Counted from the first letter of the stretch, positions 42,519 through 52,368 are shown. The stretch: 64,000 bases of DNA from Aestuariibaculum lutulentum (GCF_032926325.1 NZ_CP136709.1:1525501-1589500), one strand, 5' to 3'. The notes: a model not told the origin generated them from the sequence alone. A program made the numbers and translations.

Positions 42519-45287
42519 TTAAACGTCTTTTTCTGTAAACGGAATGTTAGGGTTGCAAATCTCTAAAATAAGGTTTTTTAATTCAATCTTAAAATTATCA
42601 ATAGTTTCCTGAGTAATTAAAACTTCTTTTTTTGCTCCGTAACCCGATTTGTCCTTTTTTGCAAATTTTAAAACACCTGCACTTAAGTTTTTAAAAGAGA
42701 TAATACCGGCTTCAACGGGAAGGTTTATTTGATTCATGAGTTGCATCATGTAGGCGTAAGTTAATACTTGAAAACTTTTGCTGTATTTTTTATAATCGGT
42801 GGTTAAGTCTTCCCAGTTTACAATTTCAACCTGATTCTGGTCAACACGCCCTGTTTTATAATCTATAATTCGGGTGATGCCGTTGTATTGGTCAACACGG
42901 TCTACTTTTCCAACCAGTTTAACAGGGAAATCTAATTTAGGAATATCTGTAATTTCAACTTTATTGTCGGCTTCAATAGCTATGATTTTTATCTCATTTC
43001 CGGCTTTTAAGTCTTTAATTTCGAAGTCTAAAAAATTAGAAACATAACGTTTGGCAATTTCATAAATAATCAGGTTTTTACCTTTAGTAATATCGCCTTC
43101 CTTATATTCATTTTTAAAATGAAATGTAACGCGTTCGTCAATTCTGGTTTTTAAATTTTTAATAATTTCCACTGAAATAAACGAGCCTTCTAAAGGTTTA
43201 TAGAAATCTTCGAGCGTGTTGTGGACAACTGTTCCCAAGGTATTGGCAGCAACGGTTTCTTCTACATCATCGTGTTCCTTAATTTTTAATATTTTTTGAT
43301 AATAAAAATCGATAGGATTTCGAATATACGATGTTAATGAAGAAGGCGAGAAACCTTTTTCTGCAACAGCTTTAATTTCGTTAACCAGTTGTTCTGTTTT
43401 CTCAACAGTATGTTCTGTTAGTTTTAAAACAGGTACTTTTGGCGCCAGAATTTGGTGGTTGATGTTGTGATTATTTTCGAGTTCTAACTGAGTTATAAAT
43501 CGGCTTTTTTCGCCACCAGTAAGAACATCGGCTTCAGTATTATAAAGAATATATACATTTTTAGCACGCTGTAATAAACGATAAAAGTGATAGGTATATA
43601 CCGCATCCTTTTCTTTGTATGTGGGCAATTTATTTTCGATTTTTAAATCGAAAGGAATAAAGGAATTGTTGCTTTTTCCGGAAGGTAAAACTCCTTCGTT
43701 AACCGATGAGATAATGACAGTTTCAAAATCTAAAACACGCGATTCCAGCATTCCCATAACCTGTAAGCCTTGCAGTGGCTCTCCTTGGAAGTCTAGGGTT
43801 TCTGAGCTTAAAAGTTCTTTATAAATTCCGAAAAGGGTTGAAATATCTGTGATATGCTCATATTTAGAATTTAGGTTGTTAAGTTCATTAAACAACTCGT
43901 TAAATCGATATAAATATTCTAAGGCAAGTAGGTTCGAGTCTTTATTCTGATCAAGATATTTTTTAATGATAACAATTAAAGATGAGCAGTTTTTTAAAGC
44001 TAAATAGATAGATTTATTCCAGTTCGAGAAAAGTAAATCAATCAATTCACCTGATTTTGGAGTAATAGCCTTTAAGCGCTCTGCTGTTAGGTAAATAATG
44101 TTATTGCCATCAATAGTTTCAATAAGTTTTGAAGCATAGTCTACATCATCAACGTAAAACAATGGTCTGATGAACTGATGTGAAATAATGTTAATCACAT
44201 CTTTGTAATAAAAGCTTTTAGATGGAGTTTTATGAATGTAAAACAGCGATTCAAATAACCAGGCTAGTGGAATGGATTTTAAGGGAAATCCCATGGTTAT
44301 ATTAAGAGCATTAATGCCGTCTGGAATGGAGTTCAAAACTGGAATTAATAAATCTTCATCGCCTAAAACAACCGCAGTGTTTTCAAGATTAGGATTGTTG
44401 CGCTGTAAGTCTTTTAAAAGTGAACCTATATACTTAGCCTGTCCGATATTTTTTGGAATACCGAAGGTGGATATATTTTTATTTTCGGTATAATTTTGTG
44501 TGATCCATTTAAAGTCATGTTCTTTAAAATGAGGCCAGTTTTTTCTATGCTGTCTGGTAAATAACGAGGCATCATGATAGGTGTTATTGAAAAATTCAGC
44601 ATCAATATCCCAGTAAATATCAGCTAAATTCTGTTTTAATAAAGCTTGGATGATGGTCTCTTCACAGGTGTTTAAGGCATTAAATCCTAAAAATAAATGC
44701 TGCTTTGCCGGGTTTTCTTCAATGTATTTAGAAATGCTATCGGCCGCTTCTCGGTATAGTAAGCCTTGATAGCCTATTTGTTTTAATTTAAGCTGTTTAG
44801 AGAAGTTATTATAATAGCTATGAAGTTTGTTCCAAAACGCTAAATAATTTTTGATAAAGTCCGTTTGGTTTTCTTCCAACGACCAGTGGTGATGTTCTAT
44901 TTCTTTAATATCGCTTAAATAGTCGAAAATCTTTTTCTGAGGAATACGGTATCTGTCAATTTCATTGAAGTCTTGTAATAGAATTTGCGCCCATTTGGTA
45001 AAGACTTCAAAGGAATCGGCTTCTTCTTTAGGAGTTAATTCAAGATAGGTATTATAGAATTCGAAAAGTAATTCGGTATTCGAAACGGTTTTTAATCCGG
45101 AAAGTTCTTCGACAAATTCTTCAATACTTATAATTTCAGGAGCAAAAATAGTTTGCTTACAAACTTTATGAAGTTGGTGTTTTAAGAAGAGCCCGGCTCT
45201 TTTACTTGGTAAAACAAAGGTTAATTCTGAAAGATTTTTATTGTTGTCTTGTAAATCTTTTAGAACATCGAAAATAAACGTCGTCAT
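42519..45287 (-). CDS. addB: AddB-like subunit of the AddAB helicase-nuclease (PD-(D/E)XK nuclease)
   Basis: The protein has 922 residues. The N-terminus, LTFVLPSKRAGLFLKHQL, is the typical start of Bacteroidota AddB-like proteins and the middle keeps helicase-like folds without a Walker A motif. The C-terminal nuclease shows FSPSSLTSYIRNPIDFYYQK, TLGTVVHNTLEDFY, VGKVDRVDQYNG and RIIDYKTGRV, the last with the catalytic Asp and Lys. The cluster-binding cysteine at the SPSSLTSYIR segment is absent, so an iron-sulfur cluster is unlikely. With AddA it resects double-strand breaks for RecA. Unlike most genomes the partner addA is 3 kb away. Confidence 0.83.
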   Translation of the reverse strand: MTTFIFDVLKDLQDNNKNLSELTFVLPSKRAGLFLKHQLHKVCKQTIFAPEIISIEEFVEELSGLKTVSNTELLFEFYNTYLELTPKEEADSFEVFTKWAQILLQDFNEIDRYRIPQKKIFDYLSDIKEIEHHHWSLEENQTDFIKNYLAFWNKLHSYYNNFSKQLKLKQIGYQGLLYREAADSISKYIEENPAKQHLFLGFNALNTCEETIIQALLKQNLADIYWDIDAEFFNNTYHDASLFTRQHRKNWPHFKEHDFKWITQNYTENKNISTFGIPKNIGQAKYIGSLLKDLQRNNPNLENTAVVLGDEDLLIPVLNSIPDGINALNITMGFPLKSIPLAWLFESLFYIHKTPSKSFYYKDVINIISHQFIRPLFYVDDVDYASKLIETIDGNNIIYLTAERLKAITPKSGELIDLLFSNWNKSIYLALKNCSSLIVIIKKYLDQNKDSNLLALEYLYRFNELFNELNNLNSKYEHITDISTLFGIYKELLSSETLDFQGEPLQGLQVMGMLESRVLDFETVIISSVNEGVLPSGKSNNSFIPFDLKIENKLPTYKEKDAVYTYHFYRLLQRAKNVYILYNTEADVLTGGEKSRFITQLELENNHNINHQILAPKVPVLKLTEHTVEKTEQLVNEIKAVAEKGFSPSSLTSYIRNPIDFYYQKILKIKEHDDVEETVAANTLGTVVHNTLEDFYKPLEGSFISVEIIKNLKTRIDERVTFHFKNEYKEGDITKGKNLIIYEIAKRYVSNFLDFEIKDLKAGNEIKIIAIEADNKVEITDIPKLDFPVKLVGKVDRVDQYNGITRIIDYKTGRVDQNQVEIVNWEDLTTDYKKYSKSFQVLTYAYMMQLMNQINLPVEAGIISFKNLSAGVLKFAKKDKSGYGAKKEVLITQETIDNFKIELKNLILEICNPNIPFTEKDV

Positions 45288-45299
45288 TGGATAAAAATA

Positions 45300-45329
45300 A
45301 AAAACGCTCCGGATATCCGAAGCGTTTTT
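45300..45329 (-). terminator. intrinsic terminator after the first OmpA-like gene
   Basis: AACGCT and AGCGTT plus flanking A:T pairs enclose a second stem CGGA-TA-TCCG, with a T-run and further Ts on the minus strand. It is 38 bases after the OmpA-like stop and 13 before the addB start, so it isolates addB transcription. Confidence 0.8.
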
Positions 45330-45366
45330 CTAAAACTTATTTGTAAAAAACTAGAATCTAGTTTTC

Positions 45367-46764
45367 TTATTTTATTAAGTTAATCTCAACACGTCTGTTG
45401 TTAGCTTTACCTGCAGCAGTTGAGTTTGTATCAATTGGTTTAGACTCGCCGTAACCTTGAGAAGAAAGTCTTGCTGCATCAATACCGTTGCTAGTTAAGT
45501 AATCTTTAACAGAGCTAGCTCTAGACTCAGATAATTTTTGGTTAAAAGACTCACTACCAACGCTGTCAGTGTGACCTTCAACTGTAAATTTAGCGTTAGG
45601 GTATTCTTTTAAGATAGCAACAATATCATCTAATACTTGAGCAGATTGAGATTTAATTGTTGATTTACCTGTATCGAATAAGATTGTTTTAGCGTAATCG
45701 TTAAGAGCTTTTTGTACAGCCTCAGTTACTTCAGGACAACCGTTGTTAGCAACAGTACCCACTTTGTCTGGACATAAATCATCTTTATCTAATACACCGT
45801 CACCGTCAGCATCAGCGTAAGGACATCCGTTGTTAGATGCAGGACCTGCTTCGTTAGGACAGTTATCTTCAGCATCTGTAACACCGTCACCGTCAGCATC
45901 TGGACATCCGTTTAATGAAGCTAAACCAGCAACTGTAGGACATTTATCGTCTTTATCTGCAATACCGTCACCGTCTGTATCAGGACAACCATTCATTTCA
46001 GCTGAACCAGCTTCGTTAGGACAATCGTCTTTGCTGTCTTCTATACCATCACCGTCTGTATCAGGACATCCGTTGAATTCTTTAGTACCAGCAACTTCAG
46101 GACAAGCATCGTCTTTATCGTAAATACCATCACCATCACTATCAGCTCCACCAAATTTGATTGAGATACCAGCAGTGTGTTGGAAATGTGTTTGTAAATA
46201 ATCTTCGAAAGCGTGTTTGTAAGAAGATTGGAAAGTTAAACCGATGTTTTCGCTGAACCAAATGTTCAAACCAATAGTTCCGTTTAAAGTACCGGCACCG
46301 ATTTCATCTACCCAAGTATAACCACCACCAACACCAAGATATGGATCGATAGTTGTTCCTTGTAAGAAGTTGTATTTAATTGTACCATCTACACCGTAGT
46401 ATGATAAATCGTCAACTTCATTTACTTCTTCTGGATCTGATCCAGGAACGTCACCCCATTTTTCAATTTTGTTTAAAGATCCGGCAACACCAAAAGAGAA
46501 TCCTCCTCCAATGTATTTAGATACCGAAATTGTAGATAATGAAGGTAAGATATTCCAGTGGTCATCTACATTGAAAAATTCATCGAAAATAGATTCACTA
46601 AATTGAGCATTGCCTACTACGCCATCACCAGAAGGGTAAGCGTCTACGCCATTTGCACCAATAGTAATCTGCCAAGGATTGTTTTTGTCTTGCGCATTCA
46701 TGTTGCTGTAGCCTAGCACTAACAACATAGCGAACAATAATCTGCTAAGATTTTTCATATTCAA
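45367..46764 (-). CDS. OmpA family protein with thrombospondin type 3 repeats
   Basis: The 465-residue protein has a signal peptide (end about GYSNMNAQ; an internal ATG two codons on is possible), an eight-stranded OmpA-like beta-barrel (to about residue 200), five calcium-binding TSP3 units of the form DTDGDGIxDxxDxCP-NGCP at 205-345, and an OmpA C-terminal peptidoglycan-binding domain with VEGHTDSVGSESFNQ and NNRRVEINL. It anchors the outer membrane to the cell wall. The gene next upstream is a paralog of the same layout. TSP3 units stretch the linker between barrel and wall. Strong expression is likely given the clear promoter and terminator. Confidence 0.92.
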   Translation of the reverse strand: MNMKNLSRLLFAMLLVLGYSNMNAQDKNNPWQITIGANGVDAYPSGDGVVGNAQFSESIFDEFFNVDDHWNILPSLSTISVSKYIGGGFSFGVAGSLNKIEKWGDVPGSDPEEVNEVDDLSYYGVDGTIKYNFLQGTTIDPYLGVGGGYTWVDEIGAGTLNGTIGLNIWFSENIGLTFQSSYKHAFEDYLQTHFQHTAGISIKFGGADSDGDGIYDKDDACPEVAGTKEFNGCPDTDGDGIEDSKDDCPNEAGSAEMNGCPDTDGDGIADKDDKCPTVAGLASLNGCPDADGDGVTDAEDNCPNEAGPASNNGCPYADADGDGVLDKDDLCPDKVGTVANNGCPEVTEAVQKALNDYAKTILFDTGKSTIKSQSAQVLDDIVAILKEYPNAKFTVEGHTDSVGSESFNQKLSESRASSVKDYLTSNGIDAARLSSQGYGESKPIDTNSTAAGKANNRRVEINLIK

Positions 46765-46793
46765 AAGTTTAATTTTTAAGTGTTAATCGTAAA

Positions 46794-46801
46794 CAAATTT
46801 A
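46794..46801 (-). promoter_or_regulatory. Bacteroidota -7 element of the first OmpA-like gene
   Basis: On the minus strand TAAATTTG lies 29 bases before the start codon and fits TAnnTTTG. The same element occurs before the paralog at 48228-48235. Confidence 0.5.
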
Positions 46802-46837
46802 AGTTGTTAAAATTTATTAACAAAATAAATATAATAA

Positions 46838-46864
46838 AAAAAGCCTCACATTGTGAGGCTTTTA
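46838..46864 (-). terminator. intrinsic terminator after the second OmpA-like gene
   Basis: GCCTCACA and TGTGAGGC form an eight-pair stem, with A's on one side and a run of eight Ts on the minus strand. It ends transcription of the gene at 46886-48193 before the paralog starts from its own promoter. Confidence 0.85.
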
Positions 46865-46885
46865 AAAAAAAAGATGTAAGTTTTT

Positions 46886-48193
46886 TTATTTAGAAACTAG
46901 TGTGATTTTGATCTCACTTCTTCTGTTTTCAGCTCTACCTTCTTTAGTTTTGTTATCAGCAACTGGGTTGTTTTCACCAAAACCAACTGTAGAAACGTCT
47001 GCAGGAGCTACTCCAGTACTAGTTAAATAATCAGCAACAGCTTTAGCTCTTTTTTCAGATAATGTTTGGTTGTATGATTTAGGACCAACGTTATCTGCAT
47101 AACCTTCAATAGTTAAGTTGTAGGTTTTGTCAGTTTTCTCAATTAAATCAGCAATCTTGTTTAATGTAATTTGATTGTCTGGAGTTAATCTAGCGCTATC
47201 AAATTCAAAGAAAATAGTTTTTGCAAGTGCATCGATTAATTCTTGAGTGTTATCTACAACAACTTCAGGACATCCGTTGTTAGATGCAGGACCAGCTTCG
47301 TTAGGACATTTATCGTCGATATCAACTACACCGTCACCATCAGAATCAGGACAACCGTTTAATTCTTTAGATCCAGCAGCATCAGGACATCTATCATCTT
47401 TATCAGCAACACCGTCACCGTCAGAATCAGGACAACCGTTTAATTCTTTTAAACCAGCAACTTCTGGGCACTCATCTTCGCTGTCTTGAACACCATCGTT
47501 ATCGCTATCAGGACAACCATTGAATTCAGGTAAACCAGCAACTTCTGGACAAGCATCTTCGCTGTCTTTAATTCCATCTCCGTCAGTATCTTTGCCTCCA
47601 AATTTGTAAGCGATACCAACATTGTGTTGGAAGTGAGGGATTAAATAATCTTCGAAAGAGTGCTTGTAAGTAGATTGGAAGTTTAAAGCAACATTTTTCT
47701 TTTTAGTGAACCACCAGTTAAAACCAGCACCACCATTTAATGTTCCAGCTCCAACTGTGTCAATCCAAGAGTAACCTCCACCAATTTTTAAGAAAGGTTC
47801 GAAAGCACCTTCTGTGTTAAAGCTGTATTTGAAGAATCCATCAACACCATAGTATGAGAAGTCATCAATTTGTTTTCCTAAGTAAGTAGAAGCATCACCA
47901 ACTTTTGAAATTTTGTTTACAGAACCAAAAACTCCAAAAGAGAAGTTTCCACCTAAGTAACGAGAAACCGTTAAAGAAGAAGGGTAAGGAGCAATGTTCC
48001 AGTGGTCTGTTGCGTTAAAGTATTCGTCAGTCCACCAGCTTTGGCCAGGGAAGTGAGAATCTCCAACATTTGTTGGATAAGTATCTACCGCATTTACACC
48101 AATCCCAATTAACCAACGGTTATTAGCATCCTGTGCTTGTAGGGTGCTTAAGCCTACAACAACTAAAGCGAAAAATAAAATAATTTTTTTCAT
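46886..48193 (-). CDS. OmpA family protein with thrombospondin type 3 repeats (paralog)
   Basis: The 435-residue paralog has the signal peptide end STLQAQ, a beta-barrel to about residue 200, four TSP3 units beginning DTDGDGIKDSEDACPEVAG, and the OmpA C-terminal domain IEGYADNVGPKSYNQTLSEK with ENRRSEIKI. The repeats hold Asp-rich calcium sites. One fewer TSP3 unit than the neighbour is the main difference. Tandem duplication is the likely origin. It lies between addA and the paralog. Confidence 0.92.
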   Translation of the reverse strand: MKKIILFFALVVVGLSTLQAQDANNRWLIGIGVNAVDTYPTNVGDSHFPGQSWWTDEYFNATDHWNIAPYPSSLTVSRYLGGNFSFGVFGSVNKISKVGDASTYLGKQIDDFSYYGVDGFFKYSFNTEGAFEPFLKIGGGYSWIDTVGAGTLNGGAGFNWWFTKKKNVALNFQSTYKHSFEDYLIPHFQHNVGIAYKFGGKDTDGDGIKDSEDACPEVAGLPEFNGCPDSDNDGVQDSEDECPEVAGLKELNGCPDSDGDGVADKDDRCPDAAGSKELNGCPDSDGDGVVDIDDKCPNEAGPASNNGCPEVVVDNTQELIDALAKTIFFEFDSARLTPDNQITLNKIADLIEKTDKTYNLTIEGYADNVGPKSYNQTLSEKRAKAVADYLTSTGVAPADVSTVGFGENNPVADNKTKEGRAENRRSEIKITLVSK

Positions 48194-48227
48194 GTGTCAG
48201 ATTTGTTTGAACAATTTTTTAAGCTAG

Positions 48228-48235
48228 CAAATTTA
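48228..48235 (-). promoter_or_regulatory. Bacteroidota -7 element of the second OmpA-like gene
   Basis: TAAATTTG on the minus strand, 34 bases before the start codon. Confidence 0.5.
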
Positions 48236-48328
48236 AAGGTTTATAAAGTTTCTGAAACACGAATCTTTTTTTTTCGATTAAATGCATAAAAATCGCATGA
48301 AAGGTAAATTAGAGTTTATTTATAAGAT

Positions 48329-51300
48329 TTAGACTTCTTTAATTGTTATCTCTTCGTTTGTATAAATTAGGATTTTTTTGAGTACAAAAATGTGCATTTC
48401 GTTTAAAACATCTTCGTAAGATTGTAATTGCTGAGCATGTTTTTTGTCTTCCATTCCGGTTTTGTAATCAATAATTACACATTGATTATCAGGAAATAAA
48501 ACAATACGGTCTGGTCTTAAAATGATCCCTTCTTTTGAGATGATATCACGTTCGTTATAAACTGTGTTATCGTTGTTATAATAGTTTTGTAGTTTAGGAT
48601 GATTAACAATTTCGTTAATAACATCTTTTAGTTGATCTGCTTGTGAATGGTTGATTGTTCCTACAGATAAAAATTCATTAATAGCATTATCAACATCATT
48701 TTTAGAAATAATCTTAGACATAATGTTGTGAACAAGGTTCCCTTTTTCAATGGCTTCTTCCTGATTTGTGTCCCAAAGCATTCCTGATTTTGTAACAACA
48801 TTTATGTTATGGTCTTCTTTAGCTGTCGAAATAAATTCATTCACGGTAATGGTTTCTTTAGATGAATTTTCATGATTCACTGTTTTTTCTGGAGATCCAA
48901 AAGAGTAGGAGTTTTGATTATTATCCCAAAGGTTAAGATGTTGCAGGTAATTTATAAATAGACCCGAATATTTATTTTTATTTGGTTCTCCCTTTGTGCT
49001 TAGATCTTTCGTTGAAATAATATATAGATGTTCTACAGGACGTGTTAGTGCAACATATAAAAGGTTTATATTGTCTAATTCCTGTTCAGAACGATGGTTA
49101 TTAAAGATTTCTAATCCGATATCTCCAAAATATTCGAAGTCTTTATTGAAATTTAATAAGGTATGAGAAAAGCCATGATACATATCATCGTTGATAGGAA
49201 ACCATTCTTTTGGTTCAATTTCTCTGTAGAGATCTAAATCTGCGTAAGGGAAAATAACCACAGGAAATTCTAAACCTTTAGATTTATGAATGGTCATAAT
49301 TTGAACAGCATCCTGACCTTTTGGAGAAACAATACTCAAGGATTCTTTTTTTGCATCGAAATAATCTAAAAATCCTGCGATGTCCGATCCTTTTTTATGA
49401 GAAAAGTCCAGAACAAGGTCTAAATAAAATTGAATATATGCATTAGAATTTTCAACAAGCTTAAAACTTCTTACTAATGTTTCGGTAAGGTCATATAAAG
49501 GTAGCTGAAGTAAATAATTACTGTTTACATAAATGTTGTAATCTTCATAACTTTTAAAGAATTCGTGCAACTCTAATTTTAAATGTTCGCTAAAGAATTC
49601 GTGTTTATCTTCAATGTTAAAGAAATCAACCAAATAATTTAAAACTTCAATTTTTACTTCATTGTTTTTGGGTTGAATTAATAATTTTAAAATGTTGTTT
49701 AAAAAAACAATCTCCGGAGCATTGTTAATTAATAAGGTTTCAGAAGATATAATAGGAATGTTAAACTGACTTAAATAATTAGCCACAGCCACACCTTCCT
49801 TCTTTTTTCTAACTAAAACACAAATGTCTTCCAGCTTAAAATTATTTTCTAAACAACGATTAATGGTGTTTAAAGCCTGCTTGCAGAAAAGCTCGTCTCG
49901 ATCATCTTCTTTATCTATATCTAAAAAGGATAATTCTACGTAGCCACTTTCACTTTTACTAATCTCTTGTTGTCCTTTTTCATAAAGGTCTTGGTAGGTG
50001 TTGTTGCTAAATACCTGCTGCGCAAGAAAGTTGAAAAACTTATTATTGAAATCTACTACTTCTTTAAAACTCCTGAAGTTAGCTGGCAGATTTTTTAACT
50101 CTTTTTCGACTTGAAACGGATTTTTATCAAGGAACAAATCTATAAACTGTTCGGCTTTTCCGCCTCGCCAGCGGTAAATAGCTTGTTTGGCATCACCTAC
50201 CAGCATGGTTGTTCCTTTATCTGCCGAAAGGGAGTTGTCTAATAGCGGAATTAAATTCTGCCATTGCATAACCGAAGTATCTTGAAATTCATCAATAAAA
50301 TAATGATTGAATTTTTCGCCAAGACGCTCGTAAACAAATGGCGTGGGCTGGTTGCTTATTTCCCGACTAATAATGGTATTAAATTCTGAAATAAGCATTT
50401 TATTTTGGTCTGATTTTAGTGCTTTTAACTCCTTGTTAATGGCGTTTAACACGGATAGCGGTGTTATGTTTTTATAAAAGGCTTTCAGGAATTTTACATG
50501 AAAAACACCCTGTTTTGTTAAAGCAAAAGCCGATGCGATTTGAGGTTGAATAGACTCGATGGTCGATGCAACATCACCGCTTACTTTTTTTGGGTAGAGT
50601 GTTGCAGATTCTATGTTTTCCTGCCATTTAGAGGTAAAAGCAACATCAAAATTACCTTCGCTTATTTTCTTAAAATGTTTAGGCAAATAACTCCCTGAAA
50701 AATCACCATATTCTAAACCAGCACCTTCAATTAAATCTAAGGTGTCCTGAGCTGCTTCAGTAATAGCTTCTTCAGTTGTTTTGATGTCTTTTTTAAGCTG
50801 AATTTTCAAAGAGTTGAAATCAGTTAGCGTTTTATGTTTTAGCGTTTCAATAAACGGAATATCATTTTCGTTAACTAAGAGTTTTGCTATTTTATTAAAG
50901 TCGAAGGCGATATCGAAGCTTTTATCATCGTCTGCTTTTTCCAGTGCAAATTCAACCAAAACATTAGTCAGGGCTTTGTCTGTTCCTGCTTTGGCAATTA
51001 AACTATCTACAGCCTGATTGAGTAACGTATCCTGATCGAGTTCTACTTCAAAATTTATAGGCAATTTTAAATCGTAGGCAAATGTTCTTATGAGTTTATG
51101 TGTAAATCCATCAATAGTCGAAATATCGAAAGCTGCATAATTGTGAATGATGGTATTTAGTAATTTGATAGATTTTTTATGAAGCTCTAAAGGTTCCATA
51201 CTTAAATCTTTACTAATAAGTTCAAACATGGTGTTTGATTGCCTTAAAATTTCAGGATCTGAAAACTGCTTTAATACTTCAATAATACGCTCTTTCATTT

Positions 51301-51460
51301 CAGCCACGGCTTTGTTGGTAAAAGTGATGGCCAAAATGCGTTTAAATTGATCGGAAGAATCAGAACTGAATAAAATTTTTAAATATTCTTTAACCAAAGT
51401 AAAGGTTTTTCCACTTCCTGCAGAGGCATTATATATGGTAAATGGTGGGGTTTGCAGCAT
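48329..51460 (-). CDS. addA: AddA-like UvrD/RecB family helicase-nuclease
   Basis: The start ATG at 51460 gives 1043 residues; an ATG 12 codons upstream precedes a stretch with no family match. The Walker A motif, IYNASAGSGKTFTLVKEYLK, is near the N-terminus, followed by LAITFTNKAVAEMKERI, YFIDEFQDTSVMQW (DExx), VGDAKQAIYRWRGG, MTIHKSKGLEFPVV and LLYVALTRP, which are SF1 helicase motifs. The C-terminal nuclease has CVIIDYKTGMED. It unwinds and degrades DNA ends with AddB. Two OmpA-like genes lie between it and addB. It converges with no gene upstream except divergent sodA. Confidence 0.87.
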   Translation of the reverse strand: MLQTPPFTIYNASAGSGKTFTLVKEYLKILFSSDSSDQFKRILAITFTNKAVAEMKERIIEVLKQFSDPEILRQSNTMFELISKDLSMEPLELHKKSIKLLNTIIHNYAAFDISTIDGFTHKLIRTFAYDLKLPINFEVELDQDTLLNQAVDSLIAKAGTDKALTNVLVEFALEKADDDKSFDIAFDFNKIAKLLVNENDIPFIETLKHKTLTDFNSLKIQLKKDIKTTEEAITEAAQDTLDLIEGAGLEYGDFSGSYLPKHFKKISEGNFDVAFTSKWQENIESATLYPKKVSGDVASTIESIQPQIASAFALTKQGVFHVKFLKAFYKNITPLSVLNAINKELKALKSDQNKMLISEFNTIISREISNQPTPFVYERLGEKFNHYFIDEFQDTSVMQWQNLIPLLDNSLSADKGTTMLVGDAKQAIYRWRGGKAEQFIDLFLDKNPFQVEKELKNLPANFRSFKEVVDFNNKFFNFLAQQVFSNNTYQDLYEKGQQEISKSESGYVELSFLDIDKEDDRDELFCKQALNTINRCLENNFKLEDICVLVRKKKEGVAVANYLSQFNIPIISSETLLINNAPEIVFLNNILKLLIQPKNNEVKIEVLNYLVDFFNIEDKHEFFSEHLKLELHEFFKSYEDYNIYVNSNYLLQLPLYDLTETLVRSFKLVENSNAYIQFYLDLVLDFSHKKGSDIAGFLDYFDAKKESLSIVSPKGQDAVQIMTIHKSKGLEFPVVIFPYADLDLYREIEPKEWFPINDDMYHGFSHTLLNFNKDFEYFGDIGLEIFNNHRSEQELDNINLLYVALTRPVEHLYIISTKDLSTKGEPNKNKYSGLFINYLQHLNLWDNNQNSYSFGSPEKTVNHENSSKETITVNEFISTAKEDHNINVVTKSGMLWDTNQEEAIEKGNLVHNIMSKIISKNDVDNAINEFLSVGTINHSQADQLKDVINEIVNHPKLQNYYNNDNTVYNERDIISKEGIILRPDRIVLFPDNQCVIIDYKTGMEDKKHAQQLQSYEDVLNEMHIFVLKKILIYTNEEITIKEV

Positions 51461-51541
51461 AAATTTCAAATTTGAACACAAGATAGAAACAATCAATCAT
51501 TTCATAACGATTAATTATTTTTAATTGAGGGCATTTATGTG

Positions 51542-51549
51542 TAAATTTG
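51542..51549 (+). promoter_or_regulatory. Bacteroidota -7 element of the superoxide dismutase gene
   Basis: TAAATTTG fits TAnnTTTG, 37 bases before the sodA-like start. A TTG lies 14 bases upstream, closer than the usual 19-21, so the -33 element is uncertain. Confidence 0.5.
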
Positions 51550-51586
51550 AACTTAAAATATTTATTAATAGTTAAAACAAAAAATT

Positions 51587-52195
51587 ATGGCTTTCGAATT
51601 ACCTGAATTAGGTTATGCTTACGATGCTTTAGAGCCTCACATTGATGCTCGCACTATGGAGATTCACCATACTAAGCACCATCAAGGATATACAAATAAT
51701 TTCAACGCTGCAATTGCAGGAACTGAGTTAGAAGGAAAATCTGTTGAAGATATCTTAACCAATTTAGATTTAAATAACGCTGCTGTTAGAAACAACGGTG
51801 GAGGATATTTTAACCACTCTTTATTCTGGTCTGTAATGAATCCAGAAGACAGAGGATATTTATCTGGTGAATTAAAAGATGCTATTGTAGCTGAATTTGG
51901 TTCTAAGGAAGCATTTGTTGAAGCTTTCAGTAAAGCTGCTGCAACACGTTTTGGTTCTGGTTGGGCATGGTTATGTGTTCATAAAGGTGGAAAAGTAGAG
52001 ATTTGTTCTACTGCTAACCAAGACAACCCGTTAATGCCAGGAATTGGTTGTGGAGCAACTCCAATTTTAGGTCTTGATGTTTGGGAACATGCATATTACT
52101 TAAACTACCAAAACCGTCGTCCAGATTATATCGATGCTTTCTTTAAAGTAGTTAACTGGAATGAAGTTGAAAGACGTTACGCTGAAGCTAAGTAA
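51587..52195 (+). CDS. sodA: superoxide dismutase [Fe/Mn]
   Basis: The 202-residue protein has the Fe/Mn SOD fold: MEIHHTKHHQGYTNNFN contains the first metal His and active-site residues, NNGGGYFNHSLFW the second His, and GLDVWEHAYYLNYQNRRPDY the Asp and His of the last ligands. RFGSGWAWL is also conserved. It converts superoxide to peroxide in the cytoplasm. Mn or Fe preference is not decidable by eye. It has its own promoter and terminator. Confidence 0.94.
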   Translation: MAFELPELGYAYDALEPHIDARTMEIHHTKHHQGYTNNFNAAIAGTELEGKSVEDILTNLDLNNAAVRNNGGGYFNHSLFWSVMNPEDRGYLSGELKDAIVAEFGSKEAFVEAFSKAAATRFGSGWAWLCVHKGGKVEICSTANQDNPLMPGIGCGATPILGLDVWEHAYYLNYQNRRPDYIDAFFKVVNWNEVERRYAEAK

Positions 52196-52217
52196 TTAGT
52201 TTTTGAAATTATATTAG

Positions 52218-52250
52218 AAATCGTCTGGAGTAATTCAGGCGATTTTTTTT
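52218..52250 (+). terminator. intrinsic terminator after superoxide dismutase
   Basis: AATCGTCTG and CAGGCGATT pair, with one G:U pair, around GAGTAATT, followed by eight Ts. It lies 22 bases after the sod stop. Confidence 0.85.
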
Positions 52251-52298
52251 ATGCTTTAATTTGAAATTTTCAGAAGTATTTAGAATGGAATAGAAATG

Positions 52299-52368
52299 AA
52301 AAAGGTGGACAGAATGCCCACCTTTTTGCCCCAAATCTACCATAAACTTAACCTACTTATGTTATGGT
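52299..52368 (-). ncRNA. candidate small RNA, copy 1 of a tandem triplet
   Basis: A minus-strand unit of about 70 nt. TATATTTG (52380-52373) is a perfect -7 element and a TATTTTATCAC block lies 15 bases upstream. The predicted transcript begins ACCATAAC, pairs with GTTTATGGT to form a hairpin over CATAAGTAGGTTAA, continues through GATTTGGGGCAAA, and ends in the terminator GGTGGGCA-TTC-TGTCCACC plus five Ts. Copies 2 and 3 share all parts in order. Size and layout suit a trans-acting sRNA. Whether it belongs to the known Flavo-1 class is not tested. Confidence 0.65.

Noticed and set aside
45300..45329. Terminator hairpin as a regulatory element of addB
   Set aside because: It is upstream of addB, but the T-run follows on the strand of the OmpA-like gene that ends just before, so it is that gene's terminator.
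45830..46123. Plus-strand frame of 97 codons inside the OmpA-like gene
   Set aside because: It is the antisense of the TSP3 repeats; the regular repeat leaves the opposite frame open by composition. The same occurs at 47247-47489 in the paralog.
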